Of a stretch of DNA of 64,000 bases, positions 34,911 to 48,302 are shown piece after piece. This stretch comes from Euryodendron excelsum (taxonomy: Eukaryota > Streptophyta > Magnoliopsida > Ericales > Pentaphylacaceae). Position 1 is the stretch's first letter. Each line of letters begins with the position of its first letter. The notes below the pieces were generated by a model, which ran no database searches, was not told the origin of the DNA, and saw only the letters and a program-made list of their open reading frames with translations. A program made the translations under genes and the position numbers. Location: contig CM065382.1 of the NCBI GenBank assembly GCA_033060915.1, positions 515,001 through 579,000 on the forward strand. The letters run 5' to 3'.

Positions 34911-36399
34911 CTTCTGCTATCATGCACATTGGCTACATTGACGTCCTCACTAGGACAATGAGATCTAGAAGAATTTCCACATTGTGAATTAACTGATCAT
35001 TAAACTATATCTTGCTTTGCAGATGGGACTTCAAGGTGTTTGGAAATAATTGTATTCTTCTAATATTTTTTTTTACCAGAAATATTTTCAAATCTAATGA
35101 AATATTTTTATTAACATACAGTCATAATTATATTAAAAAAAATATTACAATTACCATCAACATTATTGGTGTTCAAATTAATCAGAATATAAGTAAAATG
35201 TTTCTAAGCGTCAATCTCACTCATTAAATGTATGAAATCTTGATTTGATTCAAGATGTATGTACAAATTAATTATTATGAAAAATATTGAAAAATTAAGA
35301 CGGATCCAAATTGCACTTCCCATCTAAAAGCAAAAGAGCTTTATTAACACATACAAGGCAAGGCGTGCATTCTATGTATTCTGTTAGTTTTGAGCAGTTT
35401 AATCTTTTCTGTTCTTTGATCGAGTAGAGTTAAGAATTCAATTGATTGGATTTTTATCCCCATGTACACCTCCTTTATTTATGAATGCCACTTTTTACTA
35501 TCCTTTTGATATTTCTCAGCCTGTTAGCGACACATATTTCCTCATGTCAGTCATACATGCTTATTCCTAGTTGATATTGAAATTTGTCAATTGCTTTTCA
35601 TTTTGGTTTTTGACTTCTCATTCTCATATATAGGCATGGAAAATTTTTATTATTAGAACCTTCAGTTGGCTCTTTCCCCCATTCAGATAGCTAGGCATAT
35701 GCGTTTGGTTTGTTCTTAATTCTCAAGTCTATATCCATAAACAGGTCTATAATTAAATACCTGAAACGGACTATATTCATTTCCTTTTTAACATAAGATC
35801 GCACCACGTCTTTGTTCGTCCACTAAGCCTCCTAACAGATTAGGAAAACTCTATTTTTACAAGATGTTAAATATTGAATTCTCCGCTAATTGACATTTTC
35901 ATACAATTAAAAACCATGCATCCTTACGTATGCTTGGTACATTTGTACGTTTTAATATAATAGGTCACAATTTGCCACTTCATTATGGATACAATCCTTT
36001 TTATGATTTCTTATATCACTACTCAACAACTAGCTTATTATATATGTCCTCTTAAGGATGAAAATCTCGGCATGACCTCTTAAATGGACATGTCGGCCGT
36101 ATATGAATAGGATAATCAACTGCTTGATTGCTTGCTTGTTATAGGCTGATCTTTAATTATACCTCCCTTGAGCCAATCCCTTGAAGGGAAGGGAGAGATT
36201 GATTTAAATTTTCTCTCTCCTTTTTTCCTCTCTTTTTTCTTTTCTTTCTCCTTTAAATAAAATAAGACGAGGAAGGAAAAAGAGAGGAAGAATTTTAAAA
36301 TTTTTCCTCCCCCACCCCAAGTTCCAAACAGGCTCTTAAGAAAGAAACTCACTGGGCAACTTATATCTTATAGCATTGGACTTCTCTTGACCAACCCCA
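34911..36399. other. AT-rich intergenic DNA
   Basis: No gene recognised. A purine/pyrimidine-rich foldable stretch at about 36150-36335, with AAGGGA-type ends, may be another small MITE, but I could not define its termini. Confidence 0.45.
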
Positions 36400-37182
<783 letters not shown>

Positions 37183-38189
37183 TTATTGAATCTTAGTTGC
37201 TCTGGAGATCTATTTAGTGTTTTGAAATGGGTTTTTCTTAATAATTATAATCAGATTATATTTTTGGTTGGTGGAATTTTTACTATGTTTTAGTATTTGT
37301 GGTTTATGATAAGACTCTGGTACTTGGTTAGTTGTTGTTGGATATTGATTTGGAAGATTAACGATCCTTTTAGACTTCATATGTGCTCTGTTGTGTTCTT
37401 ATCTTAATATGGTTTGGCATCCTATTGTCATAGTCGAATCTTTGATTTTTGGTATCGGTTGAATTATGAATAGGTGGAATGGTGTACGGATTGTCCAAGC
37501 TAATTTTTCCCTTCTCTGTGGATTATGAATTTCCCTTGTATTGCCTATATATAAAGGTTGTTTCTCTTGTAGGGATCAATTTTCCATATGCCAAATACTG
37601 TGAATTGTTCATTTCTATTGTTTCATTACATGCAACTTGTTGGCACACAATTAACTTGTTGTTTTTTGTTGGCACACAAATAACTAAGTTTAAGATTTTT
37701 AACGGTCTTCTTACTCTCTTATTCTCTGATGTCATAAGAGTTGGTTCATTGAGAGTTTGGAATGAATAGTGATTTTGCATTCATTTGTGTTATTGCAAAT
37801 GTTCGTGATAAATTTTTTTTGTTATGATTGAAGTTATGTGCATGGATTTATCATGCTCTTGTGATTTTGGAGCCAAGTAGTTTTTTGTGCTCCTAAAGTT
37901 TAAACATAGACCATTGCAATATTGATTATTATGAATACTTCCTAATTTATTAGGGTTACGAGCTGTTTGAACTTCTAAAAAAATAATGAATAGATCTCTC
38001 GTTCCGTTTTGATGATGTGGTCAGACAAAAACATCCTTTCCAACCCAATTAAATGTCTAACCCCAAAGGAAAGAAAACTATACCCAATTAGAAATGACAT
38101 CTAGAGAACAAATACTACTGCCCTATTTGCCTAATCTTGGCCTCGTCCAAGATATTCAAATATCCATAAGCATTCAGGATAAGAAATTG
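37183..38189 (+). other. 3' region of RPS27A and intergenic DNA
   Basis: This includes the 3' UTR of the fusion gene. No further gene was recognised; open stretches at 37479-37769 are AT-rich chance ORFs. Confidence 0.5.
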
Positions 38190-38375
38190 AGGGTCTGTTT
38201 GGAAGTGCTGTCAGTTTTTGTTTTTTGTTTTTTATGGTCTAATGATGGGATTTATAGGTTACTGTTCTGCTAAAAGTACTATATCAATGTTATAGAATCA
38301 GAAAATACATTTATTTTAGTATTTTTTTTATGTTTTCATTTTTGAAAAAACAAAAAACACTTCCAAACAAACCCT
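38190..38375. mobile_element. MITE-like element, 186 bp
   Basis: The left end AGGGTCTGTTTGGAAGTG and the right end, read inversely as AGGGTTTGTTTGGAAGTG, are 18-bp inverted repeats with one mismatch. The interior is AT-rich and non-coding. No clear target duplication was found. It lies just left of the gypsy composite. Confidence 0.7.
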
Positions 38376-38420
38376 GAATCTTTTTAGGTATCTGATTTTG
38401 ACTATAATAGCCTCTCTCTT

Positions 38421-38840
38421 TGTAATGGCCCAGTCAATCGGTTAAAGGTCGAGTGGTTTTTTTTTTGAAATTTTGTTTAGCCTTTGAGGGTATTTTAGTA
38501 AATACACCCAAAATCCATTTAAACACAAAATCTCTCTTTTCTTCCTCACTCTCCCGTTCTCTCTCTCTGCGGCGAGCCAGAGAGCTCCTTCTTCCCCATT
38601 TCTTCTCTTCCTCTCATTTTTCCCTTCCATTATTTGTTCTTTAGAGCTAGATTTTTATACCTTGACTTAAGGTATGTATTTTTTCCTTCTAGGGCTTGGT
38701 GGTGGAGGATTTAAAGAGGGCTCTCACAACTTGATTTCACTCGTGGGTGACAATCTACACCGAGGTAGGGGGTTTACACATGGGTTTTGCTATGGGGTTA
38801 ATGATTTTGAGTTATATAGGAGGATTGGGTAGAAATCATG
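38421..38840 (+). repeat. Truncated plus-sense LTR, copy 1 of the gypsy composite
   Basis: It starts TGTAATGGCCCAGTC and follows the LTR at 43594-45763 closely for about 420 bp, up to GGTAGAAATCATG, then stops. The upstream flank is CT-rich (CCTCTCTCTT), like the flank after the right-hand LTR. At the break, a short run of GAATGAATG-type repeats leads into minus-sense protease/gag sequence. Confidence 0.85.
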
Positions 38841-40249
38841 ACAATGAATCTAACAATGAATGAATGTGATGCAATAAATGAATGCGATGCACTTGAATCT
38901 AACAACACCCGAGCTAAACACCCAAACACTAAAAATATACCTTGCACCACTGAGGAATCCCTTGGTGTCTCAGATGTAGTAGCCATAAATACTTGACCCT
39001 GCGGACACTGTCCTGATTGACCTTTTCCGCGGTGTCCAGACTGCTGGCTCGAAGAAGATGACCTCGAACCCAGAGATGACATCGAAGGTAAAGGTAATGG
39101 AGCTCGGTAAGTCTGCATGGGTGCCGCTGGTGTCGGGCTAGGATACTGCTGATATAGCTGCTGCTAATAGTGTGGCAACTGAAACGGTTGAGAGTACTGC
39201 TGACGCTACTGCTGTGGCTGCCCTGAAGTAGACCCGTCATCCGATGCCCTCCTCCCCTGAGGACAATCCTTACGGATGTGACCTGGTTGCCCGCAACTGT
39301 AACAACTCCTCTGATCTCCACTCGAGGGTGCCACTAGTAGTGTTAAACTTCGCTGAGGACACTTTGCCCTACGGTGACCCGGCTGACCACACTGATGACA
39401 AAGTGCCGGTGTCCCCAAAGGACCTCTAAAAGAAGAAGAAACAAACCTTTGGGCTTGCTGCCCCTGATAACGATCAGTACTTTTCCTTGACGTCTTTTGC
39501 CCAGAACTGTCTGAACTAGTACTCTTGGATTGGGACCTAGCCTCCCAAATCCTCTTAGAGTCATGCATCTCCTCCTCTACCAATAAGGCATTCTCAAAAG
39601 CCTGCTCGTAGGTCTCCAACTGAAATGGGGTAAGTCTTGATCGAATGGGGGGCTTCAACCCTTGGATAAATCTCTTGGCCTTCAAAGGCTCAGTAGAAAC
39701 CATCTTTGGTGCAAATCTAGCCAGAGAGGTAAACCTAACTTGGTAATCCACAACACTCATCTCGTTCTGAGTCAAACAAATAAACGCTTCTCTCAGTGCA
39801 TCCCTCGCAGCCTCAAGAAAGAAATGAGTCAAGAATAATGTTCGGAAGTGTTCCCACTGCATCTGTTCTATATCATGTGTCTCTGGGATACCTGCCTACT
39901 AAACACCTGCATCACCAATCAACTTCACCGAAGCTATCCGGACCCTTGACACATCCTCTCTGATATCTAATAACTCTAGTAGTCTAGTGGTTTCCTCTAA
40001 CCAATTTTCTGCAGCCACTGCCCCAGCCCTGCCATCAAACTATGGTGGCGACAACCGGTTATAGTCCCTGATTGTCGCTCTAATCCCAGGTTGTTGTGGT
40101 TGCACTACTTCCTGCTGAACATTTCTAGCTATCTATGTCATGGCAGTAGTCATCTATCTCATGAATTCAGCACCGTCAAAAGGCGTTGGTGGAACATCAC
40201 CTCCACCATGATTACTAGCACGCCCTCGGCCTCTTCCCCTCGGAGGCAT
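38841..40249 (-). pseudogene. Gypsy chromovirus gag and start of protease (degenerate)
   Basis: The minus-strand gag starts MPPRGRGRGR at 40249. The main open piece is 39862-39206 (218 aa), containing the capsid-like segment MQWEHFRTLFLTHFF and then two CCHC zinc knuckles (CHQCGQPGHRRAKC and CYSCGQPGHIRKDC). Protease begins at about 38960 with the active-site region VLLDSSASHSFI, where the normal D-S-G is D-S-S, and is cut off at the LTR fragment. In-frame stops occur in the first part of gag. This is a dead copy. It follows its own primer-binding site and 5' LTR on the right. Confidence 0.88.
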
Positions 40250-40559
40250 AATTCCTTATAAGACACATGAAACAAACGTTCAATAACAAATAATCTCGAT
40301 TTGCACTTCTAGCATCCTTAAGCACAAACAGGTACTAAGCATAGTATATACAAATCACGAGTATCAAAACCAACTAGGCATGAATTTTTTAAGCATGTCA
40401 CAAACATATATTATCACATAACTCATGCTCACCATCAACGTAGCAAATTATATATTACAACAAATGCAACAAACCATGCTTGTTATGCAACCAACACATA
40501 GATGCAACCCAAATCCGAGGCAAAGCCTCTCCCCACAGTCACGGGTATTCAAACGCAGT

Positions 40560-40571
40560 GCTCTGATACCA
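40560..40571 (-). other. Primer-binding site (tRNA-iMet)
   Basis: The minus-strand TGGTATCAGAGC is a perfect plant initiator-Met primer-binding site, three bases from the LTR end at 40575. Confidence 0.9.
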
Positions 40572-40574
40572 AGT

Positions 40575-42807
40575 TGTCACGCCCCGATTTTTTTAAAGTC
40601 GAATTTTAAAGAATAAAGTTTCAAACATTGAAAAATTCAAGTCAAAATTAGGAGCCAAGTCAGATTTTGGTCAAAATAGGTTTTGAAATTCATTTTAAAG
40701 ATAGTTTTTATTTTAAAAATTTCTGGAACAAAACTGCGTGGATCCATTCGTATCTTGGACAATTTTATTTTTTATTTATTTATAAAACCTGTTTTAAAAG
40801 AAAATATTTCAACCTCAAATCTCTAAACTCCAACAACAATTCCAAATCTCCAACTCAATACTCCACATTAATAAACCCATCCTCCAAACCAAATCACAAT
40901 AAGCAAAGTAATAAAAATAATAAAAGTAATAATACAGGCATCCAAAATTAAAAGGAGTGAAAGTTTAAAAGTACAATACCATAATTAAAAGAAATAAATT
41001 AAAGCGCAAAGGTAATCCGATATGGGTTCAAAATACATAGGAGACATCCGGTGTCCTAATCTCAGTCCTCAAGTCTGCTTGCCTGAGGGCTCACCTGCAA
41101 CTGTTGTAGTGTGAGCATTTCCACGGCTCAAGTAGGAGGTTATGTTATCGGGTTAATAAGAATGAGATGATATGTGCAAGTGTACAGGTAAAGATACGTG
41201 AAAATAAGTAAATATAATTTCTAAATCCTCACTCCCAACCCAATGCTTAATGGTATAATGCAAGTGCACACACATATTAACTAAACAAAAATCAAACACA
41301 TATAACGGCAAACCACAAATTATTTAGTCACAAACAATAACATAAATTAAATTGACTTTATGAAACTAAAGCTGAAATGATTAAATGCATAAATAAATAA
41401 AACAAAATAAAATAAAATACTAGGACTTACCCAAGTCCAACTCAATGCAAATACATGATGCAACTGGCCCTACTGAGGAGGGGATATAATTCTACCTGCA
41501 ATCTCTTCCGCTCTTTATGGGATATCACCCAAGGGACGCGTGTTTTTCAATAATTTCACTTTTTATGGGCCGCACCCAAAGGACGCGTGTATCCCATTAA
41601 ATGAGGCATTAGGCCTTTATTCTAATGCAAATTCCTAGGGCTAAGGCTTCAAGCTTATACTCGATCATGCCCAATATCAACATAAATACCGTACAAAATA
41701 AAACTGATAATATTTAAGTCATCAAATCCAAAACCTAAACTAGGCATCCAACAACACATAGCCAATAGACAAGTTTACGTTTCACTTTAAATCACTATTT
41801 TTATCCAATAGCTCTATGCACATTCTAGGCATAAAAATGTTTTTAATTATCCATTTTATGCCCATTCTACGTTATGTCAAGCAACCAAAATTACTCAATT
41901 AATTAATTCTGAAATTATCCAATTAATTCATTTCGAAATTACTTAATAAATTCATTTCAAAATTACCCAATAAATTCATTCCGAAATTTCTTAATAAATT
42001 TATTCCGAAATTTCCTAATAAATTCATTCCGAAATTACCCAATAAATCCATTCCGAAAATTACCCGATAAATTCCTTCCGAAATTACCAAATAAATTCTT
42101 TAAATCAACACCGCTTTAAGCATTACTCATATATACATCACTCACATAAATATGAAACAAATTTCACTAATCAATCATTTATGGTAGAAACCCCTAATTT
42201 TATTTAATATGTAAATATGATAAATTTCTAAATTTTTATTCAAACCATACAAGAAATACCCAAAGTATCAATACTAACTCATCATGATAAATATAACAAC
42301 AATCAATTAAGAAAATCAAGAAACGAAATTGTAATAAATTTTCAAGTTCGAATAGAACCCTAAAACTCAAATTAAAATATCTATAGCAATGATTTTTACT
42401 CAATCCTCCTATATAACTCAAAATCATTAACTCCATAGTAAAACCCATGTGTAAACCCCCTTACCTCGGTGTAGATTGTCACCCACGAGTGAAATCAAGT
42501 TGTGAGAGTCCTCTTTAAATCCTGCACCACCAAGCCCTAGAAGGAAAAACTACAAACCCTAAGTTAAGGTATAAAAATCTAGCTCTAAAGAACAAATAAT
42601 GGACAGGAAAAATGAGAGGAAGAGAAGAAATGGGGAAGAAAGAGCTCTTTGGCTCACCGCAGAGAGAGAGAATGGGAGAGTGAGGAAGAAAAGAGAGGTT
42701 TTTTTTTTAAATGGATTTTGAGTGTATTTACTAAAATGCCCTCAAAGACTAAACAAAATTTAAAAAAAAAAACCACTCTACCTTTGACCGATTGACCGGG
42801 CATTACA
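40575..42807 (-). repeat. Complete minus-sense LTR (2233 bp) in the middle of the composite
   Basis: In minus sense it runs from TGTAATGCCCGGTCAATCGG (42807) to GTGACA (40575). It is the inverted counterpart of 43594-45763. On one side (40560-40571) it has a primer-binding site; on the other (42808-42820) a polypurine tract GTTGGGGAGGA. So it is bordered as a 5' LTR and as a 3' LTR at once, the sign of a tandem (LTR-sharing) arrangement. Confidence 0.92.
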
Positions 42808-43593
42808 TCCTCCCCAACTAAGAAAATAGTTTCGTCCTCGAAACTAGAAACATACCTAATTGGAAAACAATTCAGGGTATTTGGCGAATAACTCGAATGT
42901 TTGTTCTCATGTAGCCTCTTCAGGCCCATGGTGTCGTCACATTACCTTTACCCATTGGATAGTCTCACCTCGAAGAACTTCATCTCGGCAAGTTATTGGT
43001 ACGTGTAATCTCTCCCGAAACCGCAAGCCATAGTTCGCACCTACCGTCCAATCCTCGAGTCCATCGTCACCAAAAACACGAGCTCGAATAGAATCTGCCT
43101 CCTCATTTGAATACTGAGCCTCAATAACTCGACTGATAAGTGCTGGCTGTGTTACAACCTTGAATAAAGTAGTCGGTACTGTCTTCTTAGCAAGACGAAG
43201 GTCGTACTCATTAATCTCATCCATCGTCTTCCATTCTCAGACCGCTAAACTGGTTAAACTACTTTGAGTCTTTCTACTCAAGGCATCTGCCACAACATTC
43301 GCCTTATCAGGATGATAATGCAACTCGAAGTCAAGTACACATGCCTGTAGCATGTCCTCTAAGATCTAAATCGTTCGCTCCGATTGCCCATTTGTCTGAG
43401 GGTAGAACGCTGTGCTAAAATTCAACTGAGTTCCCAAGCTTTCTTGAAGACTTCACCAAAATCTCGACGTAAACGTTAGATCCCGATCCGAAACAATAGA
43501 GACTGGAACACCATGAAGTCTCACAATTTCCTGAATATACAACCTACTGAGTTTGGTCACAGAATCAATTGTTTGCATCCCCAAAAAGTGTGA
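42808..43593 (-). pseudogene. Scrambled 3' part of gypsy pol: integrase core, RNase H tail, chromodomain end, polypurine tract
   Basis: Reading minus from 43593: integrase-core sequence ([21 protein letters not shown], then FYPQTNGQSERT) to about 43335. This runs directly into RNase H tail sequence (ELHYHPDKANVVADALSRK), then linker and integrase N-terminal lead (open at 43224-42937; LRFRERLHVPITCRDEVL). Chromodomain-like end sequence (HHGPEEAT...FELFAKYPELF) and a polypurine tract at 42808-42820 follow. Normal order is RNase H, then integrase, then chromodomain, so the integrase core is misplaced. Stops are present. Not functional. Confidence 0.8.
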
Positions 43594-45763
43594 TGTAATG
43601 GCCCAGTCAATCGGTCAAAGGTTGAGTGATTTTTTTTTTAAAATTTTGTTTAGCTTTTGAGGGCATTTTAGTAAATACACCCAAAATCTATTTAAAAACA
43701 AAACCTCTCTTTTCTTCCTCACTCTCCCGTTCTCTCTCTCTCTCTGCGGTAAGCTAGAGAGCTCCTTCTTTCCCATTTTTTCTCTTCCTCTCATTTTTCA
43801 CTTCCATTATTTGTTCTTTAGTGCTAGATTTTTATACCTTGACTTAGGGTTTGTATTTTTCCCTTTTAGGGCTTGGTGGTGGAGGATTTAAAGAGGGTTC
43901 TCATAACTTGATTTCACTTGTGGGTGACAATCTACACTGACGTAGGGGGGTTTACACATGGGTTTTGCTATGGGGTTAATGATTTTGAGTTATATAGGAG
44001 GATTGGGTAGAAATCATGGCTATAGATATTTTAATTTGAGTTTTAGGGTTCTATTCGAACTTGAAAATTTATTACAATGTCGTTTCTTGATTCTCTTAAT
44101 TGATTGTTGTTATATTTATCATAATGAGTTAGTATTGATGCTTTGGGTATTTCTTGTATGGTTTAAATAAAAGTTTAGAAATTTATCATGTTTACATGTT
44201 AAATAAAATTAGGGGTTTCTACCATAAATGATTGATTAGTGAAATTTGTTTCATATTTATGTGAGTGATGTGTATATGAGTAATGCTTAAAGTGGGGTTG
44301 ATTTAAAGAATTTATTTGGTAATTTCGGAAGGAATTTATTGGGTAATTTTTGGAATGAAATTATTAGGAAATTTCGAAATGTATTTATCGGGTAATTTTC
44401 GAAGGGATTTATTGGGTAATTTCGGACTGAATTTATTAAGTAATTTCGGAATGAATTAATTGGATAATTTCGGAATTAATTAATTGAGTAATTTTGGTTG
44501 CTTGACATAATGTAGAATAGGCGTAAAATGGATAATTAAAAACATTTTTATGCCTAGAATGTGCATAGAGCTATTGGATAAAAATAGTGATTTAAAGTGA
44601 AACGTAAACTTGCCTATTGGCTACGTGTTGTTGGATGCCTAGTTTAGGTTTTGGATTTGATGACTTAAATGTTATCAGTTTTATTTTGTGCGGTATTTAT
44701 GTTGATATTGAGCATGGTCGAGTATAGGCTTGAAGCCTTGGCCCTAGGAATTTGTATTAGAATAAAGGCCTAGTGCCTCATTTAATGGGATACACCCGTC
44801 CTTTGGGTGCGGCCCATAAAGAGTGGAATTATTGAGAAACACGCGTCCCTTGGGTGATATTCCATAAATAGCGGAAGAGGTTGCAGGTGGAATTGTATTC
44901 CCTCCTCAATATGGCCGGTTGCATCAGGCATTTGCATTGGGTTGGACTTGGGTGAGTCATGGTATTTTATTTTATTTTATTTATTTATTTATGCATTTAA
45001 TCATTTTAGCTTTAATTTCATAAAGTCAATTTAATTTATGTTATTGTTTGTGACTAAATAGTTTGTGGTTTGACGTTATATGTGTTTGATTTTTGTTTAG
45101 TTAATATGTGTGTGCGCTTGCATTATACCATTAAGTATTGAGTTGGGAGTGAGGATTTAGAGATTATATTTACTTATTTTTACGCATCTTTACTTGTACA
45201 CTTGCACATATCACCTCATTCTTATTAGCCCAATAGTATAACCTCTTACTTGAGTCGTGAAAATGTTCACCCTACAGTAGTTGCAGATGGGCCCTCGAGC
45301 AAGCAGGCATGAGGACTGAGGGGTTACCTTTGGGCTTTAATTTATTTCTTTTAGATATAGTATTGTACTTTTAAACTTTCACTCTATTTAATTTTGGATG
45401 ACTGTACTATTACTTTTATTATTATTATTACTTTGGTTATTGTGATTTGGTTTGGAAGATGGGTTTATTGATGTGGAGTATTGAGTTGGAGATTTAGAAT
45501 TGTTGTTGGAGTTTGGAGATTTGAGGTTGAAATAGTTTCTATTAAAACAGGTTTTATAAATAAAAAAAAAATAGAATTGTCCAAGATATGAGTGGATTCA
45601 TGCAGTTTTGTTTTAGAAAATTTTAAAATAAAAACTATCTTTAAAATGAATTTTAAAATTTATTTTGATCAAAATCTGACGTGCCTCCTAATTTTGACTT
45701 GGATTTTTTTACGTTTGAAATTTTATTTTTTAAAATTCGACCTTAAAAAAGTCGGGGCGTGAC
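43594..45763 (+). repeat. Plus-sense LTR, copy 2 of the composite (2170 bp)
   Basis: It starts TGTAATGGCCCAG and ends GTCGGGGCGTGAC, followed by a CT-rich flank. No primer-binding site follows and no polypurine tract precedes it, so it is not placed as a normal 5' or 3' LTR. It forms a long inverted repeat with 40575-42807 and a direct repeat with 38421-38840. Confidence 0.9.
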
Positions 45764-46804
45764 TCTCTCTCTCTCTTTCTCTCTATATGTTCATGAACTT
45801 CAAGATTCACTTCAGTTTAAATTGCTAGATTAACTCTAGAAACTATCTTTACAAACTGATGGGGCATCTGACTGTACCTCCACATCGCTTTAATCTGAAC
45901 AAGTCACTTCCAAACGAATAATATCAGTGTCATGAGTTAACAAGTTAATTTTGTCAACTTAGACATTCCCAAATTGTTATGTTTTTATCATATATTTAAA
46001 TGCTTTTGCTTTTCTACTTTGTAGCCCAACTTTTTATACTATGTTTGGAACTTAGCTTTATTAAGGGAAAAGTAAAAAAAAAAAAAAAAAAAGTAAAGGA
46101 AAAGAGAACAAAATGAAAGATGGAGAAAAGCAAAGAAAAAAAAAAAAAGGTAAAGGAAAAGAAAACAAAATGAAAGATGATTATTGTTATTTTTTTGCCA
46201 CCTTTTCTTTATCTTTTTCATCACCAAATTTTTGATTTAAACATAGCCTTAAAGTTTTCCCCATCTATTTACTTATATGTAATTTTTGGTCTTGTTAGAT
46301 ATATGCATTTAGATTTTAGGCAGTAGATGTCTTCAGACTTCAGAACCAGCGAAATAGGGTAACATGAGAGTCTGGAGAGAGAAATACAGAATTTTTGTCA
46401 AGCATGATTGCCTTGGCTACTGTTGTTTTTTTTTTTTTTGGGTGGGAAACCAAAAGAGCTACCGAACTTGTTCGGGAGGGCAATCAGTTGACTCAACATT
46501 GAGTTTCAGTTGATCTTATTGCATTTGCAGGGATATGTTTTAATTTATGAAGAGATGTGTTTCCACATAAAACTATTATTCCAATTTTCTGAAAGAAGTC
46601 CTTCTCTAACAAATCTACCAAGGAAAGATGCCACAAATCGGATTCTGTAACCTACTACCTTCGGGTTACTTTCCTTAATCCCAGAAGTGACGGAACTATC
46701 TTCCCTTCCGAAAAGAGCTAAATCGACTGGGGATCTTAGCAGCATCGCTTATTCTTCCAACGTCAAGTCTTCGTAAATAGCATCGCTTATTCCTCCATGG
46801 CGGG
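45764..46804. other. Intergenic DNA
   Basis: It begins with CT-rich microsatellite sequence. A duplicated A/G-rich block lies at 46065-46180 (AAGTAAAGGAAAAGA-ACAAAATGAAAGATG twice). No gene recognised. Confidence 0.5.
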
Positions 46805-47024
46805 CTTACCTTCATGTGTTCCTTTTTTATTTGCAAGTATTGGAATGAAAGCGAGATTTTGCGGTTGCGATTGAGTAGTAGGGTTTTGTGTGGGTTGGGG
46901 GACGGCTCCCGTAGGCTTACCTTCATTTGCTCCTTTCTTTTTTCCAAGTATTGGAAGGAAAGTGAGATTTTGCAGTTGCGATTGAGTAGTAGGGGTTTTG
47001 AGTGGGTTGGGGGATGGCTCGGCC
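46805..47024 (+). repeat. Tandem duplication, two 110-bp units
   Basis: Copy 1 (46805-46914) and copy 2 (46915-47024) share CTTACCTTCAT, CAAGTATTGGAA and GCGATTGAGTAGTAGGG with few changes. Both strands can be read through, but I recognise no protein. Confidence 0.85.
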
Positions 47025-48302
47025 CCCTGGATGGGTTGCTGATTCCGGGTGCTCTGTTGTCTCTGTGCATTCTGCTGTGCTTAAACCGCATTAATTTGAT
47101 TCGGACTGATGATAACCTCTTGAATTGGCTGCTGGGTTCTTAGGGTATTCTTCGGCTGATGGAACTCACCTGGTTTATCTCTGCCAACTTGATTTTATGA
47201 GGTTTGACGGCCGTCTAATAGGCTCGTTGCTTTGTGCCAAAACATTGATCAACTGACGATTCTGCCTCAATCGTCTCTTTATCTGTATGGAACTCGTGGT
47301 CCTTGTGATGAGCAAACATATGACAGAACCCATTCTGTGATTCTATGAAGCTCATAGTAAGAAAGCAAAACTTTTGAAAGTATGCTATGAGATCTGATAG
47401 AGACCGATGCCTTAATCAATGCCCGGAAAGTTATGGCTTTCCCATTGACAATTGGAAGAAAGCCGTTCCTGGACTTTCAGCTTGGGTTATGGATAGTCAG
47501 AATGATGTTTTTTTTTTTTTTTTTGGGGTTTTTTGAGAAAAAGAATCATGCTTAAGAGAGCTACTACTTTTATTGCGTCTTGCGCGGACGGTTTGGGACT
47601 AATTCCTACCTGTTGGCATAATCGACTGGCACAATCAAAAGATTAAACAAAAGTTTTAGCTCAGGCATGTCGGAGGGTTAAAATACATGTCTAGCAATGG
47701 CTCGTGCAAAAGGCACTTTAAAAAAATGGTAATATCGTGTGTGCACAGGCTGTTATGGCCGTTGGACCCACCACAAAGAAAAAAGTATTAATAAAAGCCA
47801 TAGCTCGATTTTTTAAATTAATTTTTTTAAAACTATCACTCAAAATTTTATTTTATTATAAAAAAATAATGATATAATTGTATCTCTTAAATATTTGTTT
47901 AGCTCTATTTTTTCTCCTCTCTGCCTTTCTTTTTATTTTTTGTTTTTATTTTTTTTTTACCATTTTGCTTATAAATAGTAAGAAATCGTGTAAGAATAGT
48001 AGTAACTGCGTGAAGAATTCAATTTTTTTAAAATTTGCATATTAATTACACAATAATTGATGAAAAATCATTCACCAATCACCGATATTATGACACTTGA
48101 GGCTTTGATCAATCCTCAAAACATGAAGCAGTTGGCATTGACAACATTAAATATATTCAGCTTAAGCATTTTCCTTATGTTTACGAATAATAATAATAAT
48201 AATCAATCAACACTAACATAGTGAAATAATTATACTACAAAATTTAGGTTTGCTTCTTCTCCAGTGAGTTCCTCCTAGTGGTATTTATAGCCCTGCATGC
48301 CA
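47025..48302. other. Intergenic DNA, possible unrecognised gene relic
   Basis: Up to about 47500 the base composition is less AT-rich than nearby spacer and gives interrupted plus-strand readings (for example CPESYGFPIDNWKK near 47420), suggesting an old pseudogene or transposon relic. I could not name it. The rest is AT-rich spacer and the 3' flank of the next gene. Confidence 0.35.

Noticed and set aside
43594..45763. Simple solo LTR insertion
   Set aside because: The five bases before it (TGTGA) do not match those after it (TCTCT), while the outer CT-rich flanks of the whole composite do resemble each other.
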